DNA of 64,000 nucleotides from Strigops habroptila (GCF_004027225.2 NC_044277.2:37621812-37685811); one strand, 5' to 3'. Positions 50,072 to 64,000 are shown, counted from the stretch's first letter. Numbers and translations: made by a program. The notes: generated by a model not told the origin, from the letters alone.

Positions 50072-51370
50072 CACTTTCGGTATTAAAGTTCTGACAAGAT
50101 GGATGACATGAGGATCCATGTCCGCCAGGGTTGGCTTGCAGTCAGTACTGGTCCAGTAAGACAAAAGTTTTGCAGTCATTTCCTGCCTGCCCTGTCCCCT
50201 TTTTTCCCCCCAATACATGAAGCATGGCCTAGCATTAGTGTCACCCTTTTAGCTGCGATTTATTTAGGTAGGATGGGATGGAAACTCAGTTGTTCCCTCA
50301 TTTGTAGGAAAAGTGACATGAATATTCTGTACTTTAACAAAGAAACACTTAAACACAGGATTTTGTTTTGCACTGTTGCAATGCTTTCATGTGAGGCAAA
50401 ACATACCCCTGCCCCCAACCACCACCATAATAAGTACCAAAGCGTTTCTAGGTTTGATTTTCATCAAGATTTCCAAACTGGCAGATTTTATTTTCACACC
50501 CTCTTCACAATAGACAAGATGCTTACCATATACTTAGGATTACAAGTTGCCACTAAAAGAAAACTTTACACAACCACTGTACATTTAGGTTGAAAAAACT
50601 GTCCTTGCATGAAAAATATACCTAGAAATTAATGGTAAACAAGAAAAAACATTAAGAAAAGATTAACTTTTTTTTATAATATGCCATTTTAAATTTATCA
50701 ACTGCTCCTCCACTTTTCATTCATACTCTGTTTTTACCTATAGTATTTGTTAAGGCAAACAGCTAATCCATTTCTGAAGAGGTGCTGTGGAAATTGTGGA
50801 CAAACAGCAAACATTTGGCATTAAAATAGATAGCACGTATGTAGCCTCTAGTAATATACATTAAGCATTTCTCTTGGACTTCAGGATAATGAAGGGGGAG
50901 GATGAACATGCTAACAATGTCAAAAAGGCTTAAAATTTAGCGTCCAAGCAATTTCTATTGATGCTTCTGTAGTTTTCAAGCTCTAAGTAGTATAGAATTT
51001 ATGCAAATGCATTAAAGAATTCTAGCTTGGCAAGTACACCCAAGCAGGTTATTAAACTATATATACAGAAAGTGATAAATACAGAATTAAAAGAGTCCTT
51101 CCGCTTCTCTTTATAGCCTTGAAAATTGACAAAAAACTTGAGGACAGCTCTACAATATTAAACATTAGGTAACCGCAGGAGGTGGGAAACCTAACTACAC
51201 AAACTGATTAAAATACTCAGATGACTTTGTAGTGTTTAATACAATTCAGTTCGTAGTCAAGGGCACAAGACAACATTTAACAAAAATAATCACATCAATT
51301 GACCTAGAAATCAAATGTAAATAGATATGAATACAATCTCCAAAATCTGTCTTTAAGTGAACATTAACCA

Positions 51371-51376
51371 TTTATT
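51371..51376 (-). terminator. Candidate proximal polyadenylation signal of RAB2A
   Basis: AATAAA on the minus strand, about 170 bases after the RAB2A stop codon. The minus-strand bases that follow include GATTTTGGAGATTGTATTC, a G/T-rich stretch. If used, it would give a short-UTR isoform. Confidence 0.35.
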
Positions 51377-51543
51377 CAAAGTTATACAAGAATTTGAAGG
51401 ATAAAGTCTTCTGCAACAGGAAACCAACTTACAAGTTTCATGTCTCAGTTGAACTGAAGTGGAGGCGAGCGGGGCGGGGGGAGGGAGGGGTGAACAAACA
51501 AGTTAGTAGGCCCCATCCAGGCAGCTAGAAAGTAAACACGGGC

Positions 51544-51672
<129 letters not shown>

Positions 51673-51743
51673 TTAGAACACTAATATACTTGAAAAGTTG
51701 GGGTTTTTTTTTTCTTTTTAGATCATATAGCAAGTTCTTGTAA

Positions 51744-51902
51744 TCATAGAATCACAGAATGGTTTGGGTTGGAAGGGATCTTAAAGCTCATCTAGGTCCA
51801 ACCCCCCCTGCCATGGGCAGGGACACCTTCCACTAAACCAGGTTGCTCAAAGCCCCATCTAACCTGACCTTGAACACTGCCAGGGATGGGGCAGCCACAA
51901 CT
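51744..51902 (-). mobile_element. CR1 LINE 3' fragment in RAB2A intron 7, minus strand
   Basis: The plus strand begins TCATAGAATCACAGAATGG, then TTTGGGTTGGAAGGGATC and the block around CATGGGCAGGGACACCTTCC, the reverse complement of a typical avian CR1 3' end with its octamer tail. It lies in the same transcriptional sense as RAB2A, about 105 bases inside the intron from the exon 8 acceptor. It looks less diverged than the 37.7 kb copy. Confidence 0.93.
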
Positions 51903-53619
51903 AAATGTATGCAATAAATACAGCAAATTATGTATAATATATATATATTTAGCAACATGTGTTTAGCAATTGAATATAATTTAAAGGAAGATGCTTTCCT
52001 TCTCATTTAAATTTTATCTGTGTTAAACTCCATAGCTTAAACTCTAAACACAAAACCACGGAGCCAAAATTGTCTTTGAATACTACTTGGAATAAGGCTT
52101 TAAAAACACACAGCGTTTGCTAGGAATGTGTAACCTCTCCCCTCTCACCAAAACCTCCATTAGTTTAATAGGTTAATATAAAACTTTTCCTCTCTAGACA
52201 GCATTTCTTTCTGTGTTGAATCAGCTGTAGAGGCTAAGGGCATACGAGTGTTCTGTGTCATCAATAATTTCTATGATCCCGAAAGACATGGCTACTTGCC
52301 AAGAACCCACACACAGCGTAGCTCTTTCATTCATCAAAATCACACTTATATCTTAACCCTCACTCCCTCAAGTGGATTTTACCTAAAAATACAGCACTTT
52401 GAGAAAAGTAATACAGTAGCTTCAGAAATTAAGCTCTTAAGGAAACTTTGCGTCACAGTAAATCTCAGATTTATAGCGCTTGGCAGTTGTTCTGCAACAG
52501 TGGTAGCCTTCGGGTTTCTGGCACTAGCTCAGTATTGACAGCAGCTGATGTGGTTTCTTTTCGCTCTTTGACTCCTCTTTAATAAAAAGCATGCCCTATG
52601 GCTCATTGGTTTTGCCCCCTCTGGGCTGATAGCAACTTCTTGAGGAATCAAGGAGCCAGACTTGGCGTAAAGCCAAGTCAGTAGCACGGACTGTTGGCTC
52701 TTGACAGCATATTGCAATCAAAGCTCCATAAGGCACAGTAAAGCAGTCAGCTACTATATGAAACTCGACAGATACAATGAGCATGCTTTTTCAGACTCTC
52801 TGATTGCTGTCCAATTTATATTCCACTACGGAGTGCATTTTCTTTAGGAAAAACGTTAAAGGAAATGTTAAAGTTTTCACTACTGAATTGAATTTAAAAA
52901 GCGTTTCACCAAAACACCACATATACACACACATTTTCCAGTCAGAGTTAGTGTCTTTGAAGGATTACTATTTAAATCTTAGTTAGCTACAAGTTTCCTA
53001 ATGCAAATAGTTTGCATGCTACTGAAGTTACTCATTAATTCCTCTCTGAAGTCATAGAGCAATACTTTTAATAGTCTAAGTTTTCTGCTGTTGAAATACA
53101 TTAAGCAGGAAGAGGTGACGCTATTTGAGTCCTGCCAGCTCCCTCAACTACTCTTTGAACAATTCTGCAAGGACTATAATGCTTAACAGAAGCGTCAGAC
53201 TCGCAGTCCCTGACAGAGAATGCACCTATTCACAGAACAGATAGAGAGCAGAGAGTGGAGGTGCACATTTTCACATGTGGTTTCACTAAGCACCTCAGCA
53301 ACAATATTTAAGGACACGCAGAATAAGAAAACACCTTTGTGCATTGGAAAGGACTGAACACTTCACACTGTCAAATTTAAACTTTGTGTGGTGTGGGTTT
53401 CTTATGTGAAGGTTAGCAGAGAGCTTGTATGATCCTAACATTTCTATACAATCCCAGTATTTCCATTTACTGCTACTGAATTAGAATCTCTTTTTTCCAC
53501 AGCCATGAACCTCGCTCCTAACTGCTCCTGATTTTCAACAGCATGGTATCAAAATTCAAGAGAAACATTATAGGTCTTTCTAGCCTCTTGCATTGGAGAA
53601 GTGCTGCCCTGCTCCACCT

Positions 53620-53635
53620 CCCCCCCCCCCCCCCC
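53620..53635. repeat. C16 homopolymer in RAB2A intron 7
   Basis: Sixteen consecutive C, unusual in an AT-rich intron. The length is prone to sequencing error. Confidence 0.85.
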
Positions 53636-53966
53636 AACAAAAGAAGAGACAGCCCTGATAATCTGTAATTTCAGTAATGTGCATAGGCAAACCAGCTAAT
53701 CTTTCATTCCCCACTGAATCCAGCCACCTAAACCAGGAACATTTCAAAAGTCTTTTATGTAACTCTCAAAGCAATCCCTCCCCTGCACTGGACAGCTCAT
53801 GGAGTGCATCTGGCATATCAACATGGTCCCCCATTTACATAGTGGAAAATTATCTTTGAAAACAGATGACACCATATGGAGAAGTGAATGAAAGTGGATT
53901 TTCTTCTCTTTTGGGGATTTATATTATTTTGTGATGCTTCATGGATGGATAGGGTCACTTATTTTA

Positions 53967-54170
<204 letters not shown>

Positions 54171-56611
54171 CTAAAATAGAGGGGGGAAAAAAACCACAAA
54201 CACAATGAATGTAATCTCCTTTGGTGCAAGATGGACTAATTGAAATCCAATCTCATGTGCAGTTGTTTCAGCGAGACTTTTCTTCCTGACCTCAGCAGGA
54301 ACAGGTATGACAACGGCATCCTAAAACCTACCCCAGAGTAGCAATGGATCACACGCTGTTTACAAAAACAGTGGCATTTTCGTAACATCTGTATTCTACA
54401 ATCTGTTGTCCAGTAATTACAGGGAAAAAATGGTTTTTAAGATATATAAATTACTTTTAAATTATTTATGTCTGACCCTTATGGATAGATTGTGTGGCAG
54501 ATGGTTTCCCCTACCCTTAATATCTTCGTAATAGGCCACTCTAGATTAGAGTGCTTAGCAACATAAAACCACAGGGTACTTACAATGATGATGTAAGGAT
54601 GCTGTCTGCTGGATGAAACCGTATGCTATCGTTTAATATTCACCTAATTTTCAGAATGTATTCTCTTTAATTAATCTTGCACATGATAGGCAATAGGCAT
54701 CTTAACAGTAGAAAGGAGAGGCCCCGGTTTTATCATGATTTCTGAAAAATCTATTGTTTTAATTCAGAGAAAAGACTTTGACATTCAGGTCTGGGAAAGT
54801 GAACATTATAAATGTTTTTGGTTAAAGTTTACAATCAATTATTCCATTCTTCATCTCTCATTTAACTTTATAGGTCAAGTAATGCCTAAAATAATGTATA
54901 ATTTAAGAGGTGATTAACAGCAGCTAATAATTGCAATCGATATCAAACATATAGCTCTTTTTGCTTTAAAATACCGACACCATGCAATCGTACAAGATAG
55001 CCTATCTTCTGCACAAGCCCATTACAGCAAATACAGATCTAATTCAAATATAAAAAAGTAAACAGGGTTCATGGAGAGGAACAAATCATACCTTTCCTCA
55101 TTTCTACACTGGAAGCATTTGACTGCTGAACTTGCCACCAGAGCTTTGTTTCCTAATTAACAGGACTGATATGTTTTCACCTTTAAAGGCCTTACAGCTC
55201 CCCAGAGTAATCAATCTACTGCAGCTCAATTACTGCACCAAGCACACACCACAGCCAGTGAAGGAGACTTGAACGACTGCAGCAGGAGCGGAAAGATATG
55301 AATATGCATAAACTCTAAGTGGGTGATCGAATCATCACAGAGGGTCATGAGAATTTGCAGCAAAATAATGAGAAGAATTAATCATTGCAGATTCACAAGG
55401 CACTTAGGAAGCGAGTTCGTTTTTCAAACACGTGTTAGAGTTGAGGAGAAAAATTGGCTTCTGGCCAACTACGAATTGATTCAAATTCCTCAGAAATTGA
55501 AGTTTTCAATGTAAGGAAAAGAATTCAAACTTATCTTGGTTTCTGATAACACACCAATTATTGTAATGGCCTCATACATGGCCCTACTGAAAGGTAGAAG
55601 TCACTAACTTTGGAAATTCACACAGCTGGAATCTGTGAGGATGCTTCCTTGCTTCTGCTTCAGTAGGACATTAAACAGAACTTCAAGTCTTAAAAATGCG
55701 TTATGATAACTTCATGTAAACAAGCACTTAACAATTGGCACTTGGAACAATTCTAGATGATGTCGGCTAAGTACACCCAGGCGCTTGTAAATTAATTCTA
55801 TTAGATCTGTAAGAATTACTTTAGACCAACAAAAACAGGCTTTTCACACACTCCAAACTAACAACTGAGTATAAAATATCTTCTGGAAGCTACCCTCAGG
55901 AACAGATCATGCAGGAGCGCCCCTAGCCTCAAAAAAAAAACCAAACAGTAAAACACAGTGTGATTACACACAGTCAACACCCCCTCCCAACACAGTTACT
56001 ACACATGTATTGTACAAAGCAAAACCACAGTAATACTGAGTTCAGTAAAGTCTACTTTAATATTAAACATATTGCCTAAGAAACTACTGATCTGAAACCC
56101 CCAAATACTCCATTCATCTCAGGCCTACCATTTCAGTCGTCTTGAAAAGACATAATCTGACTAGCACATTCCCATCAGTGATTTTGGTGCACCACGTATT
56201 AGTGTTAAAACAGCACGTACTGTTATTCTGTGTGGCAAAATGCCAGGCTGCACTGGGTCACATATAAGCAATTCCTATTTGAAAACAATGGTTTGACAAG
56301 AGTATAACACATAATAAGTCTACCTTATGCTTTCTTCAGTTGGTATGGATTCTGAAAAGTTACTACTAATCAGCCATGAAAAGAGACTTACATCCCTTGG
56401 GACTTCCATTTGTTTCTTGCATCCATGTGTTTTAAGTTAGCTTATGCTTCAAAGTGCAAGCGGACTCAAAATAACCACCTGAGAACTTCACTGAGAACAG
56501 CAGTCTATTCGCTTTAAGAATACCGTATCAGATTTTGGCACTGCATGCTAGTGTCCCAATTAGCAAGAAGGTGAACTCTGTATAATTGACGACTTCTAAA
56601 AACCTCTTTTA

Positions 56612-56650
56612 ATACTGCATGTTCTAACTCTTATCTGGAACATGCAGTAT
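56612..56650. repeat. Perfect 13-bp inverted repeat, 13-base spacer
   Basis: ATACTGCATGTTC and GAACATGCAGTAT flank a 13-base spacer in RAB2A intron 6. The stem is too short for a typical microRNA precursor. Confidence 0.95.
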
Positions 56651-58138
56651 ACTATAAACTCTCAATTATTTATGGGCAGTTTATCCTATTTGCAGATTAG
56701 CTGAGCCATGGATGCAGAAAGACAGAGCGGTTTCCCCTCAAATCCAGTTTGGATTTATTAGACCACATGCAGGGGGCTGCAAGAACACAGCTGTAGCACT
56801 TCACAGGCCAACTTGGATCCAGGTGCAGTTCAGCCACTTCTACACAAGACAAGACCTCGACCAGTAAGCCCACATGGACTCAGCTGGCTGCCTACCAAGC
56901 CTACTGCGGTTGCACTGTGCATTCCCCCTAATGCTGCTGTTACTAAAATACTATACGAAGATACTTGAGCACTTCCACCCCAAATCAGCTCAGGTCCAGG
57001 TTTATTTCACCACCCCAGGAGAGGCAGTACCAGATTCAATCTGGATTTATACTCAGTCACCTGAAAGATGGCAAGGCCCTAGTACATAGTTACCTCCATT
57101 ACTCGCAGAAGGAAAAGAGAGACTTTTGTGAAACCAGTTAGGCTTCCAACTATACATTCCAGATTTCAGGGAAAGAAACAATGTAACTTCAGGAAAATGT
57201 CTGTATTTATACTTCACTCTCGGTTTTAATCTTTCTAAATCACAAATCACTGATGCTTTTATGTATGAGATTACAGAATGTATCTGTACCACAGCATTAA
57301 AAATGGTCGTATACAAGTTATTCAGTGATTTGTTTTTAATATAACATGTTTTTAAATTGTGTTCACATTATAACTAGGTTCTCAAATAATAGTAATACCC
57401 TGCTGTGGAAAATTACAAGTACAAGTGGGAAAGCGAGTCTTGTAAGATGTGATCTGGTTGCTGTGTCACACCTGCAACTGCTGCAAAGCTAACAAAGGAC
57501 ATTTCTGAGTCACAATATATACCAGTATAATAATACCACCTTAGATGATTGGTATAAGGAGTTTCCTAGATTATATACACATGGGAATCCGGAAGTCTCA
57601 CAATGCTCACTTCAAAAATACCCTAAGCAACCCAAAAACCAAAACCCTAACTACCAAACAGTACATATACTGTATTTAAGATAAATTAGTCCTAAACTCA
57701 CAGAATGTAGAATTAAATCAACTCCAACATCTATTTTATCAGACAAAATAAACACGTAATGTTGGATTACTACCCTTGAGACAGAAACAGGAAAAGTGAA
57801 TTCTGTAATTACTAAAAAACAACACAAGAAGGGAGTAAGTTCCTGATACCTCTGTCTTTTGGAAGCTGTCTGCAGGAGTAATAATAAGCTAAGGGCACCA
57901 GAATGTGAGTTACAGAACAGCTACATTTAGTTTTCACTTGGCAGATGTTAATAATATCACTACTCTTTCTCGGAAGGCTAGTGGTGTGGCAAGTATTTGA
58001 GGACTTAACTACAAGCTGAGCATAACAGGAAAAACCTGTAAATGAATCACTGATACTTTTCAAAACTCGGATTTCGTGAGTTTGTCTTTATTTAAAATCA
58101 GAGGAGAGCCGGTTCTGCGCTGCCAGCTCGTGGAACAC

Positions 58139-58154
58139 GCTGCCCTCTGGCGGC
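58139..58154 (-). promoter_or_regulatory. CTCF-like motif in RAB2A intron 6
   Basis: The minus strand reads GCCGCCAGAGGGCAGC, a close match to the CTCF core (CC-A/G-C-C/A-AG-G/A-GGC-A/G-C). It sits in a short GC-richer island (about 58,100-58,155) within AT-rich intron, which makes a chance match less likely. Binding depends on methylation and cell type and is not shown here. Confidence 0.5.
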
Positions 58155-61100
58155 AATATTCAAGTTAAATTTAGCGCTTTGAGACACAAATCTAGTCATC
58201 ATTTCTAGAAGCTTTCTTACAATCAAATGAGGAATGCTTAAAGGTTAAATATCTTACGAATTCTAAAGCATGAGCCTCACCTCTGCAGTCATTCAACACC
58301 TAGAATTTCCTCTGCCTTCCCAATTTCCTCTCTTATCTTTTAGCAGTGAGATACAATAGTTAGATTAATATTAAAAAAAAGCATTTGAAAACGGTAATAA
58401 TATGGACCACAAATGGATTTACCTCTAGAACATTCACCATCCCAGTGTATAAGAGGTGCTGGACGGCCACTTAGTAGAGTGAGATCCCAAAGCGCTGAGC
58501 AGCTGTCTTATGCCCAGTAAAACAAATATTTTTTACAACTAAATGATCCTTCACAAAGCAGCCTAGGACACTACAGGGGATACAGAGGGGTTAATTTTCA
58601 AGCAGTAGGAAGGTTCTATATAATCAACCTACACCCCAAAAAGCACCCCAACCCATCCGTAGCCTTATTTTTGAAAGTGAACAGTCACAAAACAAAATTG
58701 ACAGCAATTTTACATGTACCCACTGAAATGCAATCTTTCTGACAAGCTTACTGGGAAGCTAGAGCTCAGAGCATCCTGAAAAGTCGCAGCTGCTGTTAAA
58801 CAGTTATGAAGGACAGAGCACTTGAGGAAAAAAGATGCTGGTAAACCCAGAACTAAGAATCCATCTCTAGCAGAATCTACAGCTCAGGCAGGTGGCCATA
58901 TCATACTTTTCCTTGTCTTCTAAAACACATGAGACCTTTGATTAACTGAGGCTTTTTATTCTGATGATACTTTGGGATGCTCTCAAGAACCATGGCAGAG
59001 GCAGTGTGCCTTACTGCACAGATGGGGCACATTTCAAGGGTTTGCCACAAGGAGGTAAGAGCTGTGAGTCTTCACTGGAGCCAGGTGTCCTGTCCCTTCT
59101 CTTGCCCATAGCTGAACCACATGAGCTTCACCTCTTTTCTCATGGAAGAAACTGGCGGAAGTGCCAGCTTCACACAGCTGAAAAGTCACACAACTTTGAT
59201 TTTTGAGCAACTTGAAGGAATACTGGCTTTGACACAAGATAAACCTTTTTTTTCCTAGACTCATGAATTAGAAATCCTGCTCTCTTGCAAGTTCTAGTCA
59301 GATTACATCTTGTGTGTCACTTTACTACTAACAAGTAGTTGTGTTTAGGGAGAGTGTGGAGAGGAAAGAAAAAATGCTTCTAAAAGATCAGTTCGAGTTT
59401 AGCAGCTGTTAAGAATCACATCTTCCCATGAGATTTTCATTTTTGCCCTTCAGAATATTACAGAGGCCATCTTCCTTTCCTTGTCTGTGACTGAGTAGTA
59501 CCGCTATTGAAGCTACAGGGATTTTGAATATGCATTATCCATTTAAGCAAAATTATGAAAGAAGTTGCCTGAAGAGAAAATTAAGTTACAGCTGAAACAA
59601 AACCATTGAATGACCATCCAGCTACATGTAGCAGAAGTGCTCCATTGCTCAGTCAAAACCGCTATTCAGATTTAATCCTAAATAATGAATCCATTATTGC
59701 ATTCTATTTATGTGCAGACAACTTGGAATAACACAGACCATACTCTTAAAAGTTGAAAGCTTGGCACAGGGCTATATAATCCCCTCCACATGGGAAACAA
59801 CTTACTAGAACCAATTCCCACATCAGGAATCAGTGATACATTTGTGCAACCCAAATGAGATCTGCTTCTGAACAGCGATGGTGTCTAGCACTGGTTTGAC
59901 CAGTATCCAAAAAACTCTTTTGCTTAAGGTTGATCACATTAACAATTACTAAAAAGTAGCAGCCTGGAGTGCAAGAAGAATGGGCAAAGTTATTCCAGTT
60001 TCCCAAATACAGGCAGGTATCTTTACTTCTTGAGAACCAGTGCATGTAAGTGGATTCAAACAAATGATACTCCAGGGACACAAAGGTAAGTACTGTGTGC
60101 TGTAGGAAACTGCCTGGTCACCTGAGTGGATTCTGCTCTGCCTCTACAGTTAAGACACTGCTCAAGCAGAAAGCACTTAACAAGCTCTGAACTGCACATT
60201 TCAGATAAGACTACAATTAACAGTCATATAATGTTGTTGAACTACCAATGAAAAACCAAACGTGATAAAATTGTTAATGTCTCTTGCAAATAAAAGTTCC
60301 GTGCAGTTTTAATGCAAGGTCAGAAAGTAACTGATGTTATGATTAAAACAAGTGCAAACATGCCTGGGGTTTAGACCTCAGACTTAAGTGTATACAAGTG
60401 GAAAGCCTGCTGGTAGGCACCACAGTGTTTTCATAGAAAAAACTCCAAACATAAGTGACATTGAATTCTGCAAACAGTAATTCAGAATGCACATCCCCCA
60501 TCCACAAGCCAAGAAAGCAGAACAGATATAACCACCAAGAGTCTAAAAGTTAGCACTAGATTCCTTTCACCATGAATTAAAAACAAGTTCAATGTTTCAG
60601 GTCAAATTTAACTATGCATTCTACTGGGAGAAAGCCAACAGCCACACTCAGAGTGCACTACATTACTGAACACTCCAAAACACAGGCAAAGTTTTAAACA
60701 GAATTCTAAGGAGAGAAATGCACTAGTGATATAGCTTAGAAATCACTGAGGAAACAAACTACAAAAATTCAGTTGTTTTCATAGCTGGCTATCTTGATGG
60801 CTTTATAGAGAGGCTAAAAGGAAATCAACAACAACAAAAAACCTCTATTGAAATACATAAGATACTGCTGATGAGACTAGTATAACTGGCTTTGCACTGC
60901 AGTCAAATTATAACCCTGCACTTAGCCTTCCCCCCCATAATCCTTCTATCCTCCCAACGATTCAGAAACTCTTCTCACCCAATCCCATTCTGTAACAAAC
61001 ACGATGCTTTAACTCAGTGGCCACACTGAATTCTTAGAAGTCTCCACAAGCTACTACAAAGGAAGAGCCTATATCTACTTCCTGCTCCCAACTATCAATT

Positions 61101-64000
61101 ACCTATTGTGCAAACAGGGTATAAACATCCCCTAACAGCCTCACACAAGATAAACAGCTAACAGGATATTCTCCCCTGCTAAACATTTCTATTAAAGACA
61201 TAGGTTACAAGACATAATCCTGAAGAACACAATGAACATTTTTAAACTGTCTTAAGATCCAAGCATTGAACGGGTCAATGTGCTGCTACAGACTGACGAG
61301 GGCATTATGCAGTGGTGGAAATTTGGTTTAAACAAGGGAAACAGCTTGAATAACATTAGTGACAGAAGCTGATTTGTTCATATAAACGGGTAAAGAATTC
61401 ACCGTGAACTTGCAAACATCTACAACAGTCATTTGTGATGCAAGGCGAGATAAAGTTGGGTCAGAAACAATACCAAACTGATCAAAACAAAGTCTAGAGG
61501 CTTGTCTTGTCACTCTTGTCGGAGAAACATCTATTTTCAATTAGAAACAAGAAATCCATTACGGGGAAAAAAAGTCTCCTCTGGCCACATAACTGTTTCT
61601 AGTACAACACAGGACACACTCATATGCTGCCATGTTTCAGCATTACATCTGCATGAAATGCAAGTAGTCTTTACACTGAATTGCTATGATTAGGACCACA
61701 AGACTTTTATGGCTATCTGCTTGTGCTTTATGATGCAGATGTCTGTTCACTTGGGTAGTGCCACAAGTGTGTACTGACACACTGCACCTCCCGAATTCCC
61801 CGGTGGCAAGAATTCAGGGTACAGGAGCCAAGCAGTTACTAGCCCTATTACAGCAGGGCCAGGTATTAAGTCTGGACATAGACTACAGTCAGTATTAAGT
61901 TAAAAAATGCATGCCAGACCTTGAACTGGATGCTGCAGAAATGCTCCTGTGGTAAGCAGCCTAAGCTTCCCAAGGTAATAGGACAAACTTGATAGTACAC
62001 AAGGCAATGCTCCTACCACAGCAGCCTCTCAGAAAATGTGGAATGTTGTTAGATAACCCACTAACTGTGTGGGACTGAGAACAATACAGTCACCTATACA
62101 GCAACAGTGTCTCAAGAATAATTAGAATGGGTAAAATGCACTCCCTATTGGGTTTTTTACAGCTACAGGACACAAGCTGGACAAGTGTTGAAACTTACTG
62201 ATGTCAATCAAAAGATACGTAAGAATTAATGTAACTTGTAACCTTGCACTTTTACAAAGCAGAGTCATTTAATTCAGAATACTTCTGAATTTTTATTTTT
62301 ATTCTTTTCCCCACAAAAAATTACCTCAGAGGATTTTTAGAACTGCCTGAGAAGCTTCCCTTACTCCTTCAGAAATTACTGGTATAAGCAGCCATCCCAA
62401 AAAAGATGTGTTTACCTCATTTTCTACTCTAAAAACATGTATTAAAGCATTTTTGTTAAAATAAATAACTAACTAAATTTCTGGTGTCTAGTGTTTCAAG
62501 CAGCCATGTATGTTTATGACATACACTGCTTCCACGTACTGAGCTAGATTACAGAGGACTACAGGATTCAAGTGATTTGAGGAAGGCTGTCTATGAACAA
62601 TCCAAGATGATTTATTTCTAGACCCTTAACAGTCTAGATTCTTTTGCCATGAGTACTTTTTCCTCAGATTCAGAAAGTGAAGTTTGAAAACCAGCTCTAT
62701 AATGAGATAAAAACCCACACACATAACATTTGTAGACAGAGGGCCAGATTTCTTCTGCTTAAAATTTAATCTCATTTTAGCTGAATTACCTCAAATTTTG
62801 TTCTGTTTAGTTTCTACATTCTAAGGCAGTCACAAAATTGTATTTTCCTCCCAGTTCTGAAGTCCGGTACTGAAGCCTTGTTAGTTTTACTTCTGTTTTG
62901 CATACTTCTCGTTCTTTCCTCAAATGCTGCCCATTCCACATGATTTGTTTTCTCATTCCCTTCTATCTTTTTGATACTGAACAATCCAGAACCCGCATTA
63001 AAATGATAATGGCCTCTTTGTTCAGAAAATTAGGTTTTCTACCTACCATATCTACTATTTCTCCTCACTTATTTTTACTGGCTCAAAGATTAAGATTTTG
63101 CTCCTTCAGCTGTAACTATTCTAGATCAAGCCGCCTATTTTAGTGTTGACTGAGAATACCATTTAAGGAATGCATTTGATTGTCACTAACAGCAATTATA
63201 TCCTGAACCTTTTCCATCAGAATTAGATAGTACATGTACGCAGTAACTCACTCGTATCATCATAAGGAGAGGATTCTATTTGAACTTTTTTGACAATGAG
63301 TGTCATGCTCATTTTCCTCCTGATAATCAGAGATGCATTAGGTACTGGACAACTCATTCACTAGCAGGTACTGTTTTGACACAGAGGGGTGCTAATGTTA
63401 GCATCAGGTAGTAACAAGCCAGAATAAAGTCAGTGAAAGCTGTTTGTAACTCTTACTACAGTTTAAAAAAGTATTTCAAAAGTAGAAGGCTTTCGCACTA
63501 AAAGAACACCTCATTGGTTACCCACCATTTTGCATTTAGGACAATTCTGGATACAAGTAAGGGCAGATTATGAAGTATAAGCAACTGAACAGTATCATGC
63601 TATTATAAAAAAATTAGTAAGTGGAGATGTATGAACTGAATATGGGCTGGAAAGACATGTCAAGCAACCTTTCTGCTTTACATAGCACTAACCTCTCAGC
63701 TGGAGCTCTCAGTCTACCACTGTACTGTGTTTGGCTAGGATGGAGTTAGTTTTCTCTACAGCAGCCTGCCATAGTTCTGTGTTTTGTAACTGTGACTAAA
63801 CCAGTGTGGATAACACACCAATGTTTTACCTACTGCTGAGCAATGCTTACAGATTGTCAAGGTCTTCTGTTTCTTACTCTGCCTTCCCCAGTGATTAGGC
63901 TTAGGGTAGGCAAAATCTGGCAGGTGGGGGGCATCCACAGCCAGGATATCTGATCAGAATTGGTCTAAGGGACATTTCGTATTATATGACATCATGCTCA

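Larger units (their letters stand above)
50040..51543 (-). other. RAB2A: RAB2A 3' untranslated region (3' end approximate)
   Basis: The AT-rich sequence below the RAB2A stop has no open frame consistent with another exon. It carries several minus-strand AATAAA hexamers, seen as TTTATT on the plus strand: 51,371-51,376, 50,487-50,492, 50,259-50,264 and 50,066-50,071. The nearest would give a UTR of about 190 bases and the farthest about 1.5 kb. Alternative polyadenylation is plausible. I set the left limit just past the farthest hexamer, which is an inference. A GC-rich run at 51,470-51,490 lies directly after the stop. The 3' end would need transcript data to fix. Confidence 0.6.
54171..64000 (-). 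other. RAB2A: Part of RAB2A intron 6, no exon seen
   Basis: This AT-rich stretch lies upstream of exon 7 in the transcribed direction. It contains only short random open frames, and I found no match to the preceding RAB2A exon. Notable items are a 13-base perfect inverted repeat at 56,612-56,650 and a CTCF-like motif at 58,139-58,154 in a small GC-richer island. The intron runs off the window edge. Confidence 0.75.

Overview
This is vertebrate nuclear DNA, almost certainly from a bird. It contains CR1 LINE fragments that end in the avian ATTCTATG-type tail (3.6, 47.5 and 51.7 kb), older CR1 copies (14.9 and 37.7 kb), long AT-rich non-coding stretches, two CpG islands and consensus spliceosomal exon borders. 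I see no bacterial, viral or phage gene organisation.

The only protein-coding exons I can prove are the last two coding exons of RAB2A, on the minus strand. Exon 7 is 54,102-54,170 and exon 8 is 51,544-51,639, ending in the prenylated Cys-Cys tail. The 3' UTR lies below 51,543, and earlier exons must lie beyond base 64,000. In vertebrates RAB2A is followed in tandem by CHD7. The large CpG island at about 28.85-32.25 kb sits about 20 kb downstream of RAB2A and fits the CHD7 promoter and non-coding first exon, also on the minus strand. A good minus-strand splice donor lies at 30,903/30,904. On this reading bases 1 to about 30.9 kb are the first part of CHD7 intron 1. The big CHD7 coding exon 2 is not in the window. 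The CHD7 assignment rests on synteny and promoter structure, not on coding sequence.

Layout: 1-28.8 kb, AT-rich presumed CHD7 intron 1 with two plus-strand CR1 copies. 28.85-32.25 kb, CpG island with CRE, GC boxes, a TATA-like element and several microsatellites. 32.3-42.3 kb, intergenic, with an old minus-strand CR1. 42.35-43.8 kb, a second CpG island with two opposed CCAAT boxes. 43.6-44.3 kb, an uninterrupted 142-codon plus-strand ORF with a polyadenylation signal behind it. 44.3-about 50 kb, intergenic with a CR1. About 50-51.5 kb, RAB2A 3' UTR. 51.5-64 kb, RAB2A exons 8 and 7, intron 7 and part of intron 6, which holds a good CTCF-like site at 58.14 kb.

The two named genes do not form a pathway. 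RAB2A is an ER-Golgi and endolysosomal trafficking GTPase, and CHD7 is a chromatin remodeller. Their adjacency is conserved synteny. The best candidate for something undescribed is the second CpG island with its possible bidirectional promoter and short intronless ORF. It may prove to be only a lncRNA locus. Long open frames inside the GC-rich islands are best explained by stop-codon scarcity.
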